Source: Gymnogyps californianus (Eukaryota > Chordata > Aves > Accipitriformes > Cathartidae). From it: 64,000 nucleotides of DNA. Shown piece by piece: positions 26,570 through 38,543 of the stretch (the first letter of the stretch is position 1; each line of letters begins with the position of its first letter). The stretch spans positions 45,252,226 to 45,316,225 of the forward strand of contig NC_059471.1 of assembly GCF_018139145.2 (NCBI RefSeq). Reading direction: 5' to 3'. The notes beneath the pieces were generated by a model. The model made no database searches, was not told the origin of the DNA, and was given only the letters and a program-made list of their open reading frames with translations. Made by a program: the position numbers and the translations under genes.

Positions 26570-27890
26570 ACTAGAGACTATGTGTTTTAGAAAACCATCA
26601 TATACTGATTGAAAATCTCCATAGCTGGGAAATTTACCCAACTGGTAATGTGTTGGTAATGTGTTCCAAGCATTGTTTGCCCTGCACCGTTAACTAATTT
26701 TATCTCTTGTCTAGTCTGAATTTATATGAACTGAATGTCCCATTACTGGATTTTAGACAGTTATATTGACAGCCCTGGTTGATCAAAATTTCAATTGGTA
26801 ACTTACAGACTGATCAAATAATGCCTTAGTCTCCTTCAGTAAGTTAAATTGACTAAGACCCTTGAGTCTTTCATTATAAGGCATGTTTTCCAATCCTTAT
26901 GTTATTCTCCTGGGTCTTTTTTGGTTTCTCAACAGTCTTTCTGAGGAGTTTACAAATGAACTGGCCTCAGTATTCCAACAACAGCGATAAAAGAACCAAA
27001 GAGATATTAACTAGAGTGTCTCAACCCCTTTCAACCAAGTGATTGCCAAAGATTTCTGGGGGAAAAAAAAATCTTCAGGACTTCTATGAGTTCTTATTTG
27101 CAAAAACTAGAATTTAAACTAAGCTTTGAATGTGTGCTTGCTACTGGCTTTTTCCTCATTTCCTCATTTTGTTGATTTTCTCACTTCCATCTGTGTTTGG
27201 GAATGTGCATGTATGAGTTTTTAAATATGCTTGTGAAATAACTGCAGATCATCTTCAGATTTTCTGTGAACCACCACTGAGCCTTGGACTGCATTCTTAC
27301 TTGAGTCCCTTTCCCCACGTTTATTCCTTCAGGCCACTGGGCAGTCCATCCCCAAATACTCAAGTTAATCTTCACCTCCATCTTCCCACATGGCAGCTAC
27401 ATAGTGTCCTGTACAATCTGATAATTGTGGTCTACCTTCTGTCTTCCTACGTGTATGTTATCACAATCACATCTATTAAAAATTGAATGTTTTTATTTGC
27501 ACCTAATTTGCCAGTAAGTTAAGACAGGCCAATCTCACCTATCCATCTCTTTCACTATTAGCTGCTCCACTAATCTTGAGATCAGCTACAGGTGTAATCA
27601 GGAGGGGGTAATGTTCATTTCAAAACACTGATAAAATTGCTGTACTGATAAAAAGCACTGTAAAGCCTGAGAACAGATCCACTCAGGACCTTGTGTATGA
27701 CGCTTGCTTAGTGATGACTTCTCAGTCACATATTTTGAATGATCTATTACCTAGCATTTGCTCCATTTAACATCCATTGTGCTGATTTTCTGTTGTTTTC
27801 AACTACAAGGTTGTATACCATCAAATCAAATGCCTCACACTAGCCAATGCAAATATAATTGTCTTTATCACCCAAAGTTCTAACTTCATA
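26570..27890 (-). mobile_element. Ancient CR1/L3-like LINE, 3' part, degenerate
   Basis: On the plus strand the blocks of an inverted old CR1 3' region occur in order. First comes a 3'-terminal part with AATGTGTTCCAAGCATTG (about 26645-26680). Next are GAGTCTTTCATTATAAGGCATG, TTTTCCAATCCTTATG and CTGGCCTCAGTATTCCAAC (about 26860-26985). Then follows a segment with ATCATCTTCAGATTTTC (about 27248), and finally AGAACAGATCCACTCAGGACC with a CAAATGCCTCACAC-like block (about 27670-27850). The order and strand agree with one element of about 1.3 kb. The middle is too diverged to be sure it is continuous. Confidence 0.55.
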
Positions 27891-30800
27891 AAAAAGTATG
27901 TATCAGGTTAGTTTGATAACAATTCCTTACCATCAATCTATGTGGATCAACATTAATTGCATTACTTTCATTTAAAACTTGATTTACTGGGCTCGATATC
28001 ATTCCATTTCTTTTGCTTGGGACTGAATCCCCAATGACAAGGCTGAGCTTCATCCATCTTTCCTTCTTTCCCTCCTTCCTTGTTTTCTCTCTTCCCACCC
28101 CTCTCCCTCCTTCTCTTCCTGCCTGCCTCCCTCCCTCCTTCCCTTCCTTCTTTCCTTTCTCTCCCTCTCTCACACACACTCTCTCTTTCTTGCTTTCTTG
28201 CTTTTAAAATAGCTTGAATGAACAGAAGGGTGATGAGAAGCTATTGTTTTGCAGCTATATCTGACCTGTACAATGCCGATACTGACAATACCAATTTTTC
28301 TGAAGGCATTTGAACTCCATAGGTGGAAAACACTCTAGAAATGCAAAGGATTATTGCTAAGTATTGTTGTTGCTATTCTTAATATCAGCCGTTCCAGCTT
28401 AAGCACTGCACTTCAGGAGGGCAATGTCAAAGAATAACCACAAACTAGCGAACAAAAGGAAGAGAGATTAAGAGCTCAGACATGTAGAACCTGCTTCTCT
28501 CAACAACTGTGCCTCAGCCCCTGGACCAGCAGTCAGGTTGGATGCATATGGCAAGTTTCCAGGTCTTGAGGGCTTCAATTGATGGGCTGTTCTTCGAAGC
28601 ACTCTCTCCCTAGGGCAGGAAAAATTGGAAGGTAAACAATTAGATGGCTGCGCTGCACAGGGCTGTGTGCACTGATTAGGAGATTCTGCCTGACACAGAG
28701 GGATGTCACTGCCTGCAGTGGTATCTGCTCCTGTCACTATCGGCGTGCGGCAGGTGACACTATGGAGGATGAAGCTCGGCTGAGCTGCCTACAGAGTTAG
28801 AGGGAGGTAGCGGGGGAAAGGGAAAAGAGGAAGATATAGCTGACAACTGTAACTAACCCTTCAGTGCCTAAATGAGGAGAGGAGGAGTGGGGCAGCTGGA
28901 TGCGGAGTCGGTGTGTCACAGCGCAGCTACTGCAGCTGGATCAATTCTAAGACAAAAATAGCTACTTATATCCTCTGCCACCACAGCTGTCGCATAAAGT
29001 CTCCAACAGGGTTAGACAATGCAACTGGGCCTTTGCTTCCGCTATCTAGCTGAAAGAGCACCCCACAGTAATCAGAGCTAAAAGGTTGCTTATGAAAACC
29101 GCCATCCTCTTCCACAGCCCCACAGTCACCCTACTACCACCATCGTTACTCTCTAAGGAGGGGTGAGGAAGCAGACACTATATGGGTAGCCAGACCTAGA
29201 CAAAGGGAAGCGTGACTGCTTTTGGAAGCTTTTTTAAGGATTCACTTACACCATAACTAGCACAAAGCAATGGATACTTGTAGCCACCTGACTGCTGGTA
29301 GGCACTGATGGTCCTTTGTGTGGGACAGAGGTGCAAATACATTTCAGTTATTGTCGACGTACCAGTGAGCTACGAAAGTGCTTAGAAAAGCTATAGGATT
29401 CGTCGGAGAATGGCTACATCCCTTGGGAACTCACTGCATTGAGCTTGTCATCCCTGTGGCTTGTCTTGGAAGACTGCTCCTCCTTCCTTTTTATGTTGTC
29501 TTTGGGATTGATCAGGCAGCCCTTATGGAAGAGTTCAAGCAGCTGTATATTAGACAGCTGAAACTAGTGGGGTCCTAGAAACGTGCAGTAAAGATGTGTA
29601 GGAATGACCATTCACTTCCTATAAATGTAATGGAGAGCTGGGTTTTTTTCACGTTTTTTCTCTTGAAATATTATCAAAATTTAATGATAAAAATTATTAA
29701 ACAAAATACAATCACTAGGAAGGTATCATCTATTAATTTCTGTGGAATCTTTGGTCAAGGAAGGGAGTAGTGGACAAATACTTAATACTTTAATTTCCAC
29801 TGAATTATTTTTCCCAGATTATGTCACACAATAAACAACCCTTCTAGGGATACAGACGTCTCTGGATTCCCGCTGCAAGAATCTAAAAAAAAAAAAAAAA
29901 AATTTACAAATTCTTTCCATCCACAAGTAAATTGAAGACATTTTGTTAAAATCATATTGTGCTTGTTAAAAAAAAAGAAAAAAGGAATTCTTACCACCTT
30001 TGTACGAAGACAATTATTTCATGATGGCTAGGATGAATTCTGAAGATTCATAAACAGATGCTCCCAGTGCAGGGATGAGGCACAGAGGAAGTGTAACAAG
30101 ACCATCCTTCAGGCTTGCATGCCCTGTAGAAATGTAATCCACTGGCAGAGTTTTATTCTATGACTGAGCTATATTTCTGCTTTTCTGAGAGCCTGAAAGT
30201 GTGGTTACTTAATGATTGTGTCAAGCTGGCATGTTTGTGACTCCCTATAAGCTGAGATTCAACAGTGCAGGTGTGAGGCACTGTTACCAAGATACAGAGC
30301 CGTGTAAGTGCAAAAAAACATAAGAGGTAATCTACCAGCCCAATGGTAAACATTTCTCTAGGGAATGAGGGGAGAAAAAAAATAAATTATTTGTGTTTGT
30401 CCATCATAGACAATCAGATATCACTCTGGGACTAGAGGAAAAGCTTAACTTTTTATAACTGGAATCAACTACTTAGTTTGGTTTGACTCTTGTGAAAAAA
30501 TAAAGAAACATGTATGCTCAGCCTTCAACACTGTGAATAGCAAAATATCTGCCCTACTTGAGGACCTTCCGATGTTTTCATATTCATGTCTAGACTTTTG
30601 TCTCTCAGGTCGTGCCATTTTCTGCATTGTATTTAACTCAGAGGATCACCATAATATTGCAAATATTCACATCTTTTCTTAACAATACCTATATCTTGGA
30701 AGGGTGTTTTTACTCTTCAAAATGCTGCACAAACATTAATTAATCCACTTTATTGATAATTTAGTTCTCTCCTAAAAGGCTAGAAAATTACTATGCATAT

Positions 30801-32302
30801 GGAAGAAGGCACTAAAAATATTTTACTACTTTATTCCTTCTTTACTATTGTACTCTAAGGCACTGAAAGGTAGTTTGATAATGTACTGTAAGGCACTGAA
30901 ATAAGAATAAGAGTGCGTACAAAAATACTGTAACAAAATTCTTGCTAGTGCTCTGCTATCTTTCTTAATGATCCTAGCTGAATGGAGTCATGGAATGAGA
31001 GGGAATAGCACAAAAAATCTGACATCCTTCAGTAAAAGTATAAATCCTTACTATCTGAACATAAACTTTGGAAACTACATTTGTATAAAGGAGAATTTCT
31101 TAAAACACCATGTGTGAATCATTAGCTGATAGTCTGTGGGCAGCAGGCTGCTGTTAGCTTTACCTTTCTCATCAATCACTAGCAGGGTATTAAAAGTGTA
31201 GAAAACAAATGAGGTGCCTCAAATTATTTTAATTGGAAAAATGGGGCCTTAAAAGATGCTCAGCTAATGTTCTTTGTATATAAAACCTTGTTTGGAAGCA
31301 GTGCACCAAATGATCAAAATAAATAAAAGCAAATCCTGGTAGTGTTTATAAAACTCTAGTTCTTGCTTTACAGAATGGAGATACAAGAACATGGGTTAAA
31401 TGCTATAGTAGATAGCCCGTTGCTGTTGCTGGATCTTCTTCCATTGATTTCAGTGTGTTTTCACTCAGAATCCAAATATTGCTGAAAGCTGAACCAATAC
31501 ACCATCATACTTTTCAGTATCTGATCCCTGGCAGTTATTTGATAAACCCAGGAAGCGAGGAGACATTCTAACATGTATAGGATGGAGTTGGACATTCAAA
31601 GCCTTGTATTGTTGATTTTGCCAGGTTAGTACAGCCAAAAAATCAGTCTGAAAAAGAAAGGTGGAAAGAATTGATCATCCTTCTTTCTCCCTCTACCCAC
31701 AAGAATATTTTATGCCATGAAGCTTGATGACAAGAACAGTTTATTAGCATTTAGAGCAGGTAAGGGATGGAAACATCCAGCAGAGAGCAAAAGTTCTAAA
31801 ACCACCTTTGATAAGTAAAACCGTTTCATGTATCAGTGACTGATCTATTCCCTCTAACATCAGCTCCCCAGAAATGTTTTGATTACTCATATCTGGAAGT
31901 TTCTGCCACCTCAGTTTTGTAGAATGTCAAATCAGTAATCACCAGAAACTCTTTAAAATTTTCAAGAAACTTAATCACTTTTGTGCAAAAAATAATTGGT
32001 AAAAAAGTGACTTGTTAATGGCCCTGTTGGAGCAGAGATTGGTAACTCTCATTAACAAGGCAAAGCCACTGAAAATCAGTCTTTTTTAAAAAGGGACCAA
32101 GTTTACCTTAAAGGGTTTTTAAACATAAAGTGTTTCCATTATTTGTCAATTAAAAAAAGTTTATCCATTTACTTCTACTTTATTACTTCCATTCTCTCTA
32201 AGCCTCTATATTTCACTGATCATGATGATATCCAAGACAGGGTTTAAATTCCTATTTTAAGCATTTAGAAGTCTGACATTTAGGTCTAGAGTTTATTATT
32301 GC
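27891..32302. other. Gene-free AT-rich DNA
   Basis: Holds a polypyrimidine tract at 28055-28195. A segment at 28700-29100 is somewhat richer in GC but shows no exon. A 66-codon frame at 29378-29578 is unrecognised. Confidence 0.5.
28055..28195. repeat. Polypyrimidine tract with CCTT, CCCT and CTTT runs
   Basis: An almost purine-free strand of about 140 nt made of TTCC, CCCTCC, CTTTC and ACACAC-type runs. The open frames on both strands here come from low complexity. Confidence 0.85.
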
Positions 32303-32425
32303 AGGCTCCCTTTACAATAAAAAAGAGAAAAACAGGTACCTCTAGGTAGTGATTCATTTCATCCTAAAATAGGCCAGATGAATCATCCTCTGGAGGTACC
32401 TATTTCTCTGCTAGGAAGCTTAGGG
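32303..32425. repeat. Palindromic repeat, member 3
   Basis: The left arm contains AAAAACAGGTACCTCTAGG and GATTCATTTCATC. The right arm contains GATGAATCATCCTCTGGAGG and TACCTATTTCTCTG. The arms pair over about 45-50 nt around AAATAGGC. It shares core blocks and flanking TAGG(G/A)TGACTAG-type sequence with the 18.2-kb member. Confidence 0.65.
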
Positions 32426-35400
32426 TGACTAGTTCAGACTTTGACACTGAACTGCTAGACTTCTAAAATTAAGTCCAATGGGTCCCACCCCCCGGGGCTC
32501 ATCTTCAAACTAGGTCAGTTTGAGAAGTGCTATTAAACTGAACCGTCCACCAAAAAAGACTGAGGTCAATGTGCTACTCATAAAGTGCTACTAACAACAA
32601 GTGAGGCTTTTCGTCCTCATTAAATGGATACAAAAATACTCATAGGTATTGCCACTTCATTTTTGAAAGCTCAGAGTGCAGTGTTTATGGTTCAGGGTAC
32701 AATTCAAAACTCCACAAACCTTACTACAGCAAAAAGTCTCAACATATGGCATGAAAAAAAACAGATTTAGATTAATATATCTGGGGCATTAAGCAAACCA
32801 TGGCTTTCTCCATCCTTGAGGTGACAGGGAAGTGAGCATGCATTACATGTAACAGCTTTCTGCTGTGCTAACTGTAGGATCTTTTTTTTTTCTTTTGGAA
32901 GAAGAAATGTTTCTACCTCTCAATATGTTTTCCTTGACTCCATGTGGGAGTTTCCAAGGAAAGGAAACTCTCTTCAGAAACCTGGCCAGAAATTAAGAGA
33001 GCAGCATCTGTTAAACACTACAACTTTAGTGAAGCTTTAATGATGTGGGAGTAACAGACCAGACTGCAGCCTGAGGTAGCAATCCTGAGTTTCCTTAGAT
33101 GAACATTAAACAGAGTTAAAATGAACAGAGATAATTTTAGCTATCATCAGAACTATGATTTTTGTGGACTATGGTTAACACTGATCAAACTTAAGTCCCA
33201 TTTTCAAAGCATTCCCCAGTGGCCACAAGGAACAAAATGGGGTTTTTTTGAAGAACCAGAGTGAGATCCAGATGTACTCCTGTGTCTTCTGGAGCTGGGA
33301 GTTTAGCCCGTGTCCCAGTCAAACTGAGGAAGGCATAATCGGTGCCCTGCATCCTCCCCCTGCACTCGTTTGTACTTGTCGTTCTGTTGTCCGCAACACC
33401 TCCATTGCTCTGCAGTACTGAACTTTGCAGCTGTCTTACTGATGCTTTCACATCCTAGCTCTCCCTGAAGTTGCTGGCTTGTTAAGAAACTCAGAGTTTG
33501 AAGACCACAAGTATCCTGTGTCCACTGTCAGAAGGTTGTGGTAATGAACGGCAGCTGCTGAGAATGCCCATGCCAACACATGCCTCCACTACACGGGCTA
33601 GTAAAGAGAAGCAGAATCTGAATGCTGGAAATGTTAAGCAAGAGCCAGGAGTTTTTATTTCTCTTTTAGAAATTATACTTGAGTCACGAAAGGAAAGGAC
33701 TTGACCTTTTCAAGTAGCTTGATTTTACTCTCTGCCTAGCTGAGATTGCAGGAGAACAGCATGGTTTCAGCTATGTATCCTATTCCTCTGGACTTGGTTA
33801 CCACTTTGTTGGTTTTCAAACAAAAAAAGAGAAATCAAAGGGAAACAGGAATCTTGAAATGTGATCAGTTGCAAGTTGTTAATTAGAAGAGATACACCTT
33901 TTCAAGGAAATCCAAACCCTCCACTGGCAGAATGTAGTGAAATACTCAAAAATCAAGGAAATAAGCTTCCTACTTTGGCAGAGAACTAGGTAGGGAGCAG
34001 AACTAATAACAGCCAGCTGGTTTTGGTGAAACAATGCCTAAGTATGCCAGCTAAGGAGCAACTTCAGTTTGTAACGCTGCCCATCTTGCATTTCTGCTGC
34101 CTCATTTCAGAAGTTTTTATGATATTAGAAGCATGTGGGCAGCCCCTTGGAACAGACCAACGACATATATGCCAGAAAGAGCGGAGGAAGGTCTGCTATA
34201 TGAAAAAGGCATGAGGTACCAATGCAACACAGACCGGGTGGAACAATCATGGAACAACAACAGGTAGTGTTACACGAAGGCCACCCAAGTTTACGTTAGT
34301 AATTGGCATATTGACTGAATCATACTAGCCAAAGCCTGTATGTGAACGTAAAGCAATGCTCTTTTGGCCTTTGAAGTTTATACAAGGTTCTTGAGGTTTG
34401 TACTAAAGATTTATTGATCCTGGTCTTCAGCAAGACCTCAGTGAGCCCTTCCTCTGATCCTTTCTGTTTTCCTCTACTTTTCTTTCAAGGAGTGAAGGAC
34501 TCCTGTGGGATAATGTACTCTGAGTGCTAAAGGGCCAAATGACAGTCTTTATGTACTCCCTCCTTTCAGTTACTCTGCAGATGTGCAAATAGCTTGGAAT
34601 GAATAATGCAAAAGCCATTCCACCCTTTACGCAGTTCTACTTTTCATTGGTTACCTCTGAAAAGGTTGCATCATTGACCAGTACAAGGAGATGTTTAAAA
34701 CAGAAATTCTTATAACATATATTAATAAATACATTCCCAGTTTGAGCGAGACAAAAATGCTTATCTTTTCCCTGCATTCCTTTGGATTTCACTCGATTGC
34801 TCATGCATTGATACTCCAATATAAAAAGAGATGCTTATTAATTTAAAATTGGCCTATGTCACACTCATGATATTTTTGGCCTTTATGCTCCCTAGTCTAT
34901 ACTGTATACATTACTCTGAAGACCAACACTAACACAGATTAAAGCATTAGACTGTGCCAGAAATGGAATTGCTTCACAGCAGTGGCCATAGGATGCTGGT
35001 TTTAAACCTTAATTATTTCAGTTTGCCTCTTCTTGCGGCACACATCTGCACTTACTCAGAACTAGATTCTACCCACAGCTTCCTCTGGGTAAGTGTGTTC
35101 CTTGCACCACAAGAGGACATGTAAAGGAGAACACTCACAATAGCTAAGTTTAGTTTAGGACCACCAGGTTATCTCTGTAGTCAATGAAAGCCTTTTTTTC
35201 CTCCAGAAGGTAAGTCAAAGCAGGAACCAACTGTCTGAAGAAGCAGACAGTGAATTTTTTCAAAGTACTCACATGGGGTCTCTGAGACCCCCATGCATAA
35301 GAGTTGTGTCCTCCAAACCTCCTGAGAGCAGCGGTGAGAGGGACAAGGCAGGCTGAGAGCCCTGCTCAGCCGGGAGGCCCGGTTAGTAGACTGCCCACTT

Positions 35401-36029
35401 ACTTACCTTCTTTAACTAGTATTAGGCTTTATTAGACATAAAGGGCTGAAAATGCAGTAAAGAACCACAAAGTGGCATAACTAATATCATCCTTATCTAT
35501 AATAAAAGCATTAAAAAAAAAATGTACTCAAAATCTCCCACAGCATGCATGTGTCACTGCCTTGCTATGCCTTGCAGTTGGATGTATTGAGAAATACACA
35601 CCAATAATGCAATACAGAGTATATCTTCCTCTAAATGTTAACTTTCTACTCTTCTGACATTTTAGGTTATGCTCTTCTCCATTCCAGCTGAAAATGTAAC
35701 TAAATACTTCACTTTTAACAGCTTCAATACAAATAAAATAAGAAGTATACTGCTTTTATAAATTCAGTCAAAGGCATAGGCATTGTTCTAATAGTGGGGT
35801 TGTTTAATTTGTATCAGATGGTTTTGCTTAAACTTAAAAAACACAAACTCACCTATCAGAACATGTATTGAAAATGTTGTAATAAAAATAGCTTCCATAA
35901 ACACTTTTGTGTGGTAGTATTCATTTGTGTGATCTGGTAGTAGAATGACTAAGAGTATGGTTTTGTATCACTTTTATCTTTAACCATTTTAAATCTAGAT
36001 TGAATACAAAGCCATAGAAATTCTCTCTG
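32426..36029. other. Gene-free AT-rich DNA
   Basis: Short chance frames only. None has a recognisable product. Confidence 0.5.
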
Positions 36030-36175
36030 TACAGGCACTGAAGATAGACTGGTACCTTTAAAGGATGTTCCATCTCATCCTAGAATAGCAGTATAGGAAA
36101 GCTGGATTGCCCTTGATGTGACTGTCTTTCACCATTGAATATAAAGAGAGTCTGGATGACAGGCTTAGATGTGAA
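36030..36175. repeat. Palindromic repeat, diverged member spanning the duplication edge
   Basis: The left arm has GACTGGTACCTTTAAAGGATG and TCCATCTCATCCTAGAATAG. After 36120 the right flank GTCTTTCACCATTG, ATATAAAGAGAG, then GACAGGCTTAGA lines up with CTTTCTATTAATTATAAAGG, then GACTAGCTTTGA of the 18.2-kb member. The alignment continues without a break through position 36143, where the second duplication unit begins (51664). Confidence 0.45.
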
Positions 36176-36367
36176 CAATTAATTTTTTGGTAGTGAAAGC
36201 CAGGTGATATGAACCCCATTCGATGACGCAGGAGGAAACAGCACTGGATTATGTCTCATGTTGGGAACCATGTGGACAATTAGTTGCATTAGTTATCATC
36301 CATCATCTCAGCCTTGCTTAAGGAGAGTGTTACCTCTGCTGGTATATACCTAATTCTTTTAAGAGAG

Positions 36368-36371
<4 letters not shown>

Positions 36372-36401
<30 letters not shown>
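36372..36401. repeat. (GA)n microsatellite
   Basis: Uninterrupted GA run of about 15 units. The counterpart in unit B (51890-51920) is interrupted and shorter. Confidence 0.9.
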
Positions 36402-36403
<2 letters not shown>

Positions 36404-36956
36404 AAAGAGAGACAGACAGCAAGGAAGGCTTACTTTCCCTTGAATGAGTGAATTCAGGCAGCAAGGGAGTATCACTGATACCTGAGTCTCCGTTCAGAAC
36501 TTTTATGCTGTCTGTAACAAACTCCTGAAGGCACCTCTAATAGCAAAGCAATGCTTTGTAATCCTCTGCTGCCTTCTTTGATATCAGAGGGCCTGCCTAG
36601 AACTTCCATAACTTTCCCCATAGAAGCCTGAATGGCTGCGCTCGCAGATATTAGAAGGCGAAACACAAATTTCCTCCAGTTACTCCGACACCTTGAACGT
36701 AGAAACCAACACAGTTTAATATGAAGAATCTCGCTTTTTCACATAAACAACTTTTTATAGCACATATTTTCATTCTACAATAAAGCATGTATCTCCCTAT
36801 CACATACATATTTACACAGCAAAACTGCCAAGGTAATACAAAGTAATACATATATACAGCAGCACCGCTTCTTCCAGCTTGCTGGTCACAAGCCACTTGA
36901 GCTGCAGCTCAAAAGTGGTATGTGGCTCTAAAGTGTTCTTCATGTCAAATGACAAA

Positions 36957-37110
36957 GTCCAATATGAGACATTTCTTCAGTAATCTCTTCAACCTGCCTT
37001 GAGAAAGATGGGGAAAAAAAAAAGACAAGAATTAGGGACAAGGGTGAGAGGAGAACAAGCAACATGTGCTTTGACGTGAAATCCAATACCCATTTGTAGT
37101 ATTCCTGCAT
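36957..37110 (+). repeat. Direct repeat R1, left copy (unit A)
   Basis: About 150 bp starting GTCCAATATGAGACATTTC and ending GTAGTATTCCTGC. It recurs in the same orientation at 47867-48020 with high similarity and a change of roughly 10-25 nt near GTGAAATC. The pair brackets the CR1/gene block. I do not recognise the family, and terminal motifs of an LTR are not evident. Confidence 0.8.
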
Positions 37111-37143
37111 GGCTACAGTGATAGCCTCTCTTCTTGAATCCAG

Positions 37144-37218
37144 GGAGAGGAGAGGAGAGGAGAGGAGAGGAGAGGAGAGGAGAGGAGAGGAGAGGAGAGG
37201 AGAGGAGAGGAGAGGAGA
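37144..37218. repeat. (GGAGA)n pentameric microsatellite at the CR1 3' end
   Basis: About 15 units of GGAGA lie directly after the 3' end of the CR1 element (read on the minus strand, CTCTC units). CR1 3' ends normally carry short direct repeats. This one has expanded. The unit B counterpart is shorter and irregular. Confidence 0.9.
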
Positions 37219-38210
37219 ACAAAGAGAATATTTCAGTTGGAAGGGACCTAGAACGATCACCTAGTGCAACTGCCTGACCACTTCAGGGCTGACCAAAAGT
37301 TAAAGCATGTTATTAAGGGCATGGTCCAAATGCCTCTTAAACACTGACAGGCATGGGGCATCGACCACCTCTCCAGGAAGCCTGTTCCAGTGTTTGACCA
37401 CCCTCTCAGTAAAGAAATGGTTCCTAGTGTCAAGTCTAAACCTCCCCTGGCGCAGCTTTGAAGTATTCCCACCCATCCTATCAGTGGATCCCAGGGAGAA
37501 GAGCTCAGCACCTCCCTCTCCACTTCCCCTCCTCAGGAAGCTGTAGAGAGCAATGAGGTCGCCCCTCAGCCTCCTCTCCTCCAAACTAGTCAGACCCAGA
37601 GCCCTTAGCTGCTCCTCATAGGACATGCCTTCCAGCCCCTTCACCAGCTTTGTTGCCCTCCTCTGGATGCACTCAAGGACCTTAACACTGTGGGGCCCAG
37701 AACTGCACACAGTACTCAAGGGAGGCCGCACCAACACAAAATACAGCGGGATAATCTCCTCTTTTGGCCGGCTGGTTATGCTGCGTTTGATGCACCCCAG
37801 GCTGCGGTTTGCCCTCTTGGCTGCCTGGGCACGCTGCTGACTCCTGTTGAGCTTCCCACCAACCAGCACCCCCAAATCCCTTTCTGCAGGGCTGCTCTCC
37901 AGCCACTCCTCTCCCAATGTATACCTGCGTTCGGCATTACTTTGTCCCAAGTGCCGAATCTGGCATTTGTTTTAGTTAAATGTCATGTCAAATGCCTTTC
38001 AATACTACACAGTGTGATCTTATTGATAATTTTTCCAGGGACTGAGGTGAGACTAACATGTCTGTAGTTTCCTGGCTCTTCCCTCACACCCTTCTTGTAA
38101 ATAGGAACAATGCTGGTGAGCTTCCAGTCAGCGGGGAACTCTCCAGATTCCCCAGACCTTTGGCAGACGATGGAGAGGGGACCTGCTGTAACATCCACTG
38201 ACAAGTGCAA
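37219..38210 (-). mobile_element. CR1 LINE, 3' part: RT remnant, ORF2 C-terminus and 3' end
   Basis: On the minus strand the sequence first encodes a piece of the reverse-transcriptase entry region. Key blocks are GEFPADWKLTSIVPIYKKG and NYRHVSLTSVPGKI, followed by IERHL. It then jumps directly to the ORF2 C-terminal region (RRYTLGEEWLESSPAERDLG, then [19 protein letters not shown], then [20 protein letters not shown]). The palm domain in between, with its catalytic aspartates, is deleted. The frame 37300-37950 (216 codons) is the preserved C-terminus. The 3' end has the canonical CR1 tail TTCAGTTGGAAGGGACCTAG on the plus strand. It cannot move by itself. Confidence 0.88.
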
Positions 38211-38543
38211 AATGGAAACTGCCAGCGCCGGAGTGGTATTTTTCTCCTGACATACATGTTCTCCCAAGGGCAGGTGCATGCTTCCTCTCTGGGGCCATCT
38301 CTGTGCACCTTGGAAATATTTCCTATACTCAGAGCAGCGTTAAAATGTGACAGATGGACAGCAGGGTCTGTTACACACCTGGGCTCCTTGTTCTTCTCGC
38401 CCTGCCTGGGTTTTCTCAGTTGCCCATTCCTGAGATCTTGCTTTCCAGCTTTCGCCTTTTCTTGCCTGCCTGGCCATCCCTCTCCTCTTCGCAGCTTAGT
38501 TTTCTCTTTCTGTTGGACTGTTTTTCCTCTTCCTGCGAAGAGC
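38084..38543 (-). CDS. RhoGAP copy A, exon 14: basic tail running into CR1
   Basis: The acceptor TTGCCAG precedes G, which completes the codon left by exon 13. The frame is very basic at first (RLFAGRGKTVQQKEKTKLRR). From about 38210 it reads CR1 DNA in a frame different from that of the CR1 protein, and stops at TGA (38086-38084). A donor-like AG|GTGTGT site within the basic part (CCCAG|GTGTGT) offers a shorter exon and a different end. The 3' end is therefore uncertain. Confidence 0.5.

Noticed and set aside
36472..36666. 64-codon minus-strand frame identical in both units (51989-52183)
   Set aside because: Identity reflects the recent duplication, not selection. No domain or splice context.
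36940..37260. Leu/Ser/Pro-repeat frames
   Set aside because: Translation of the CTCTC pentamer array.
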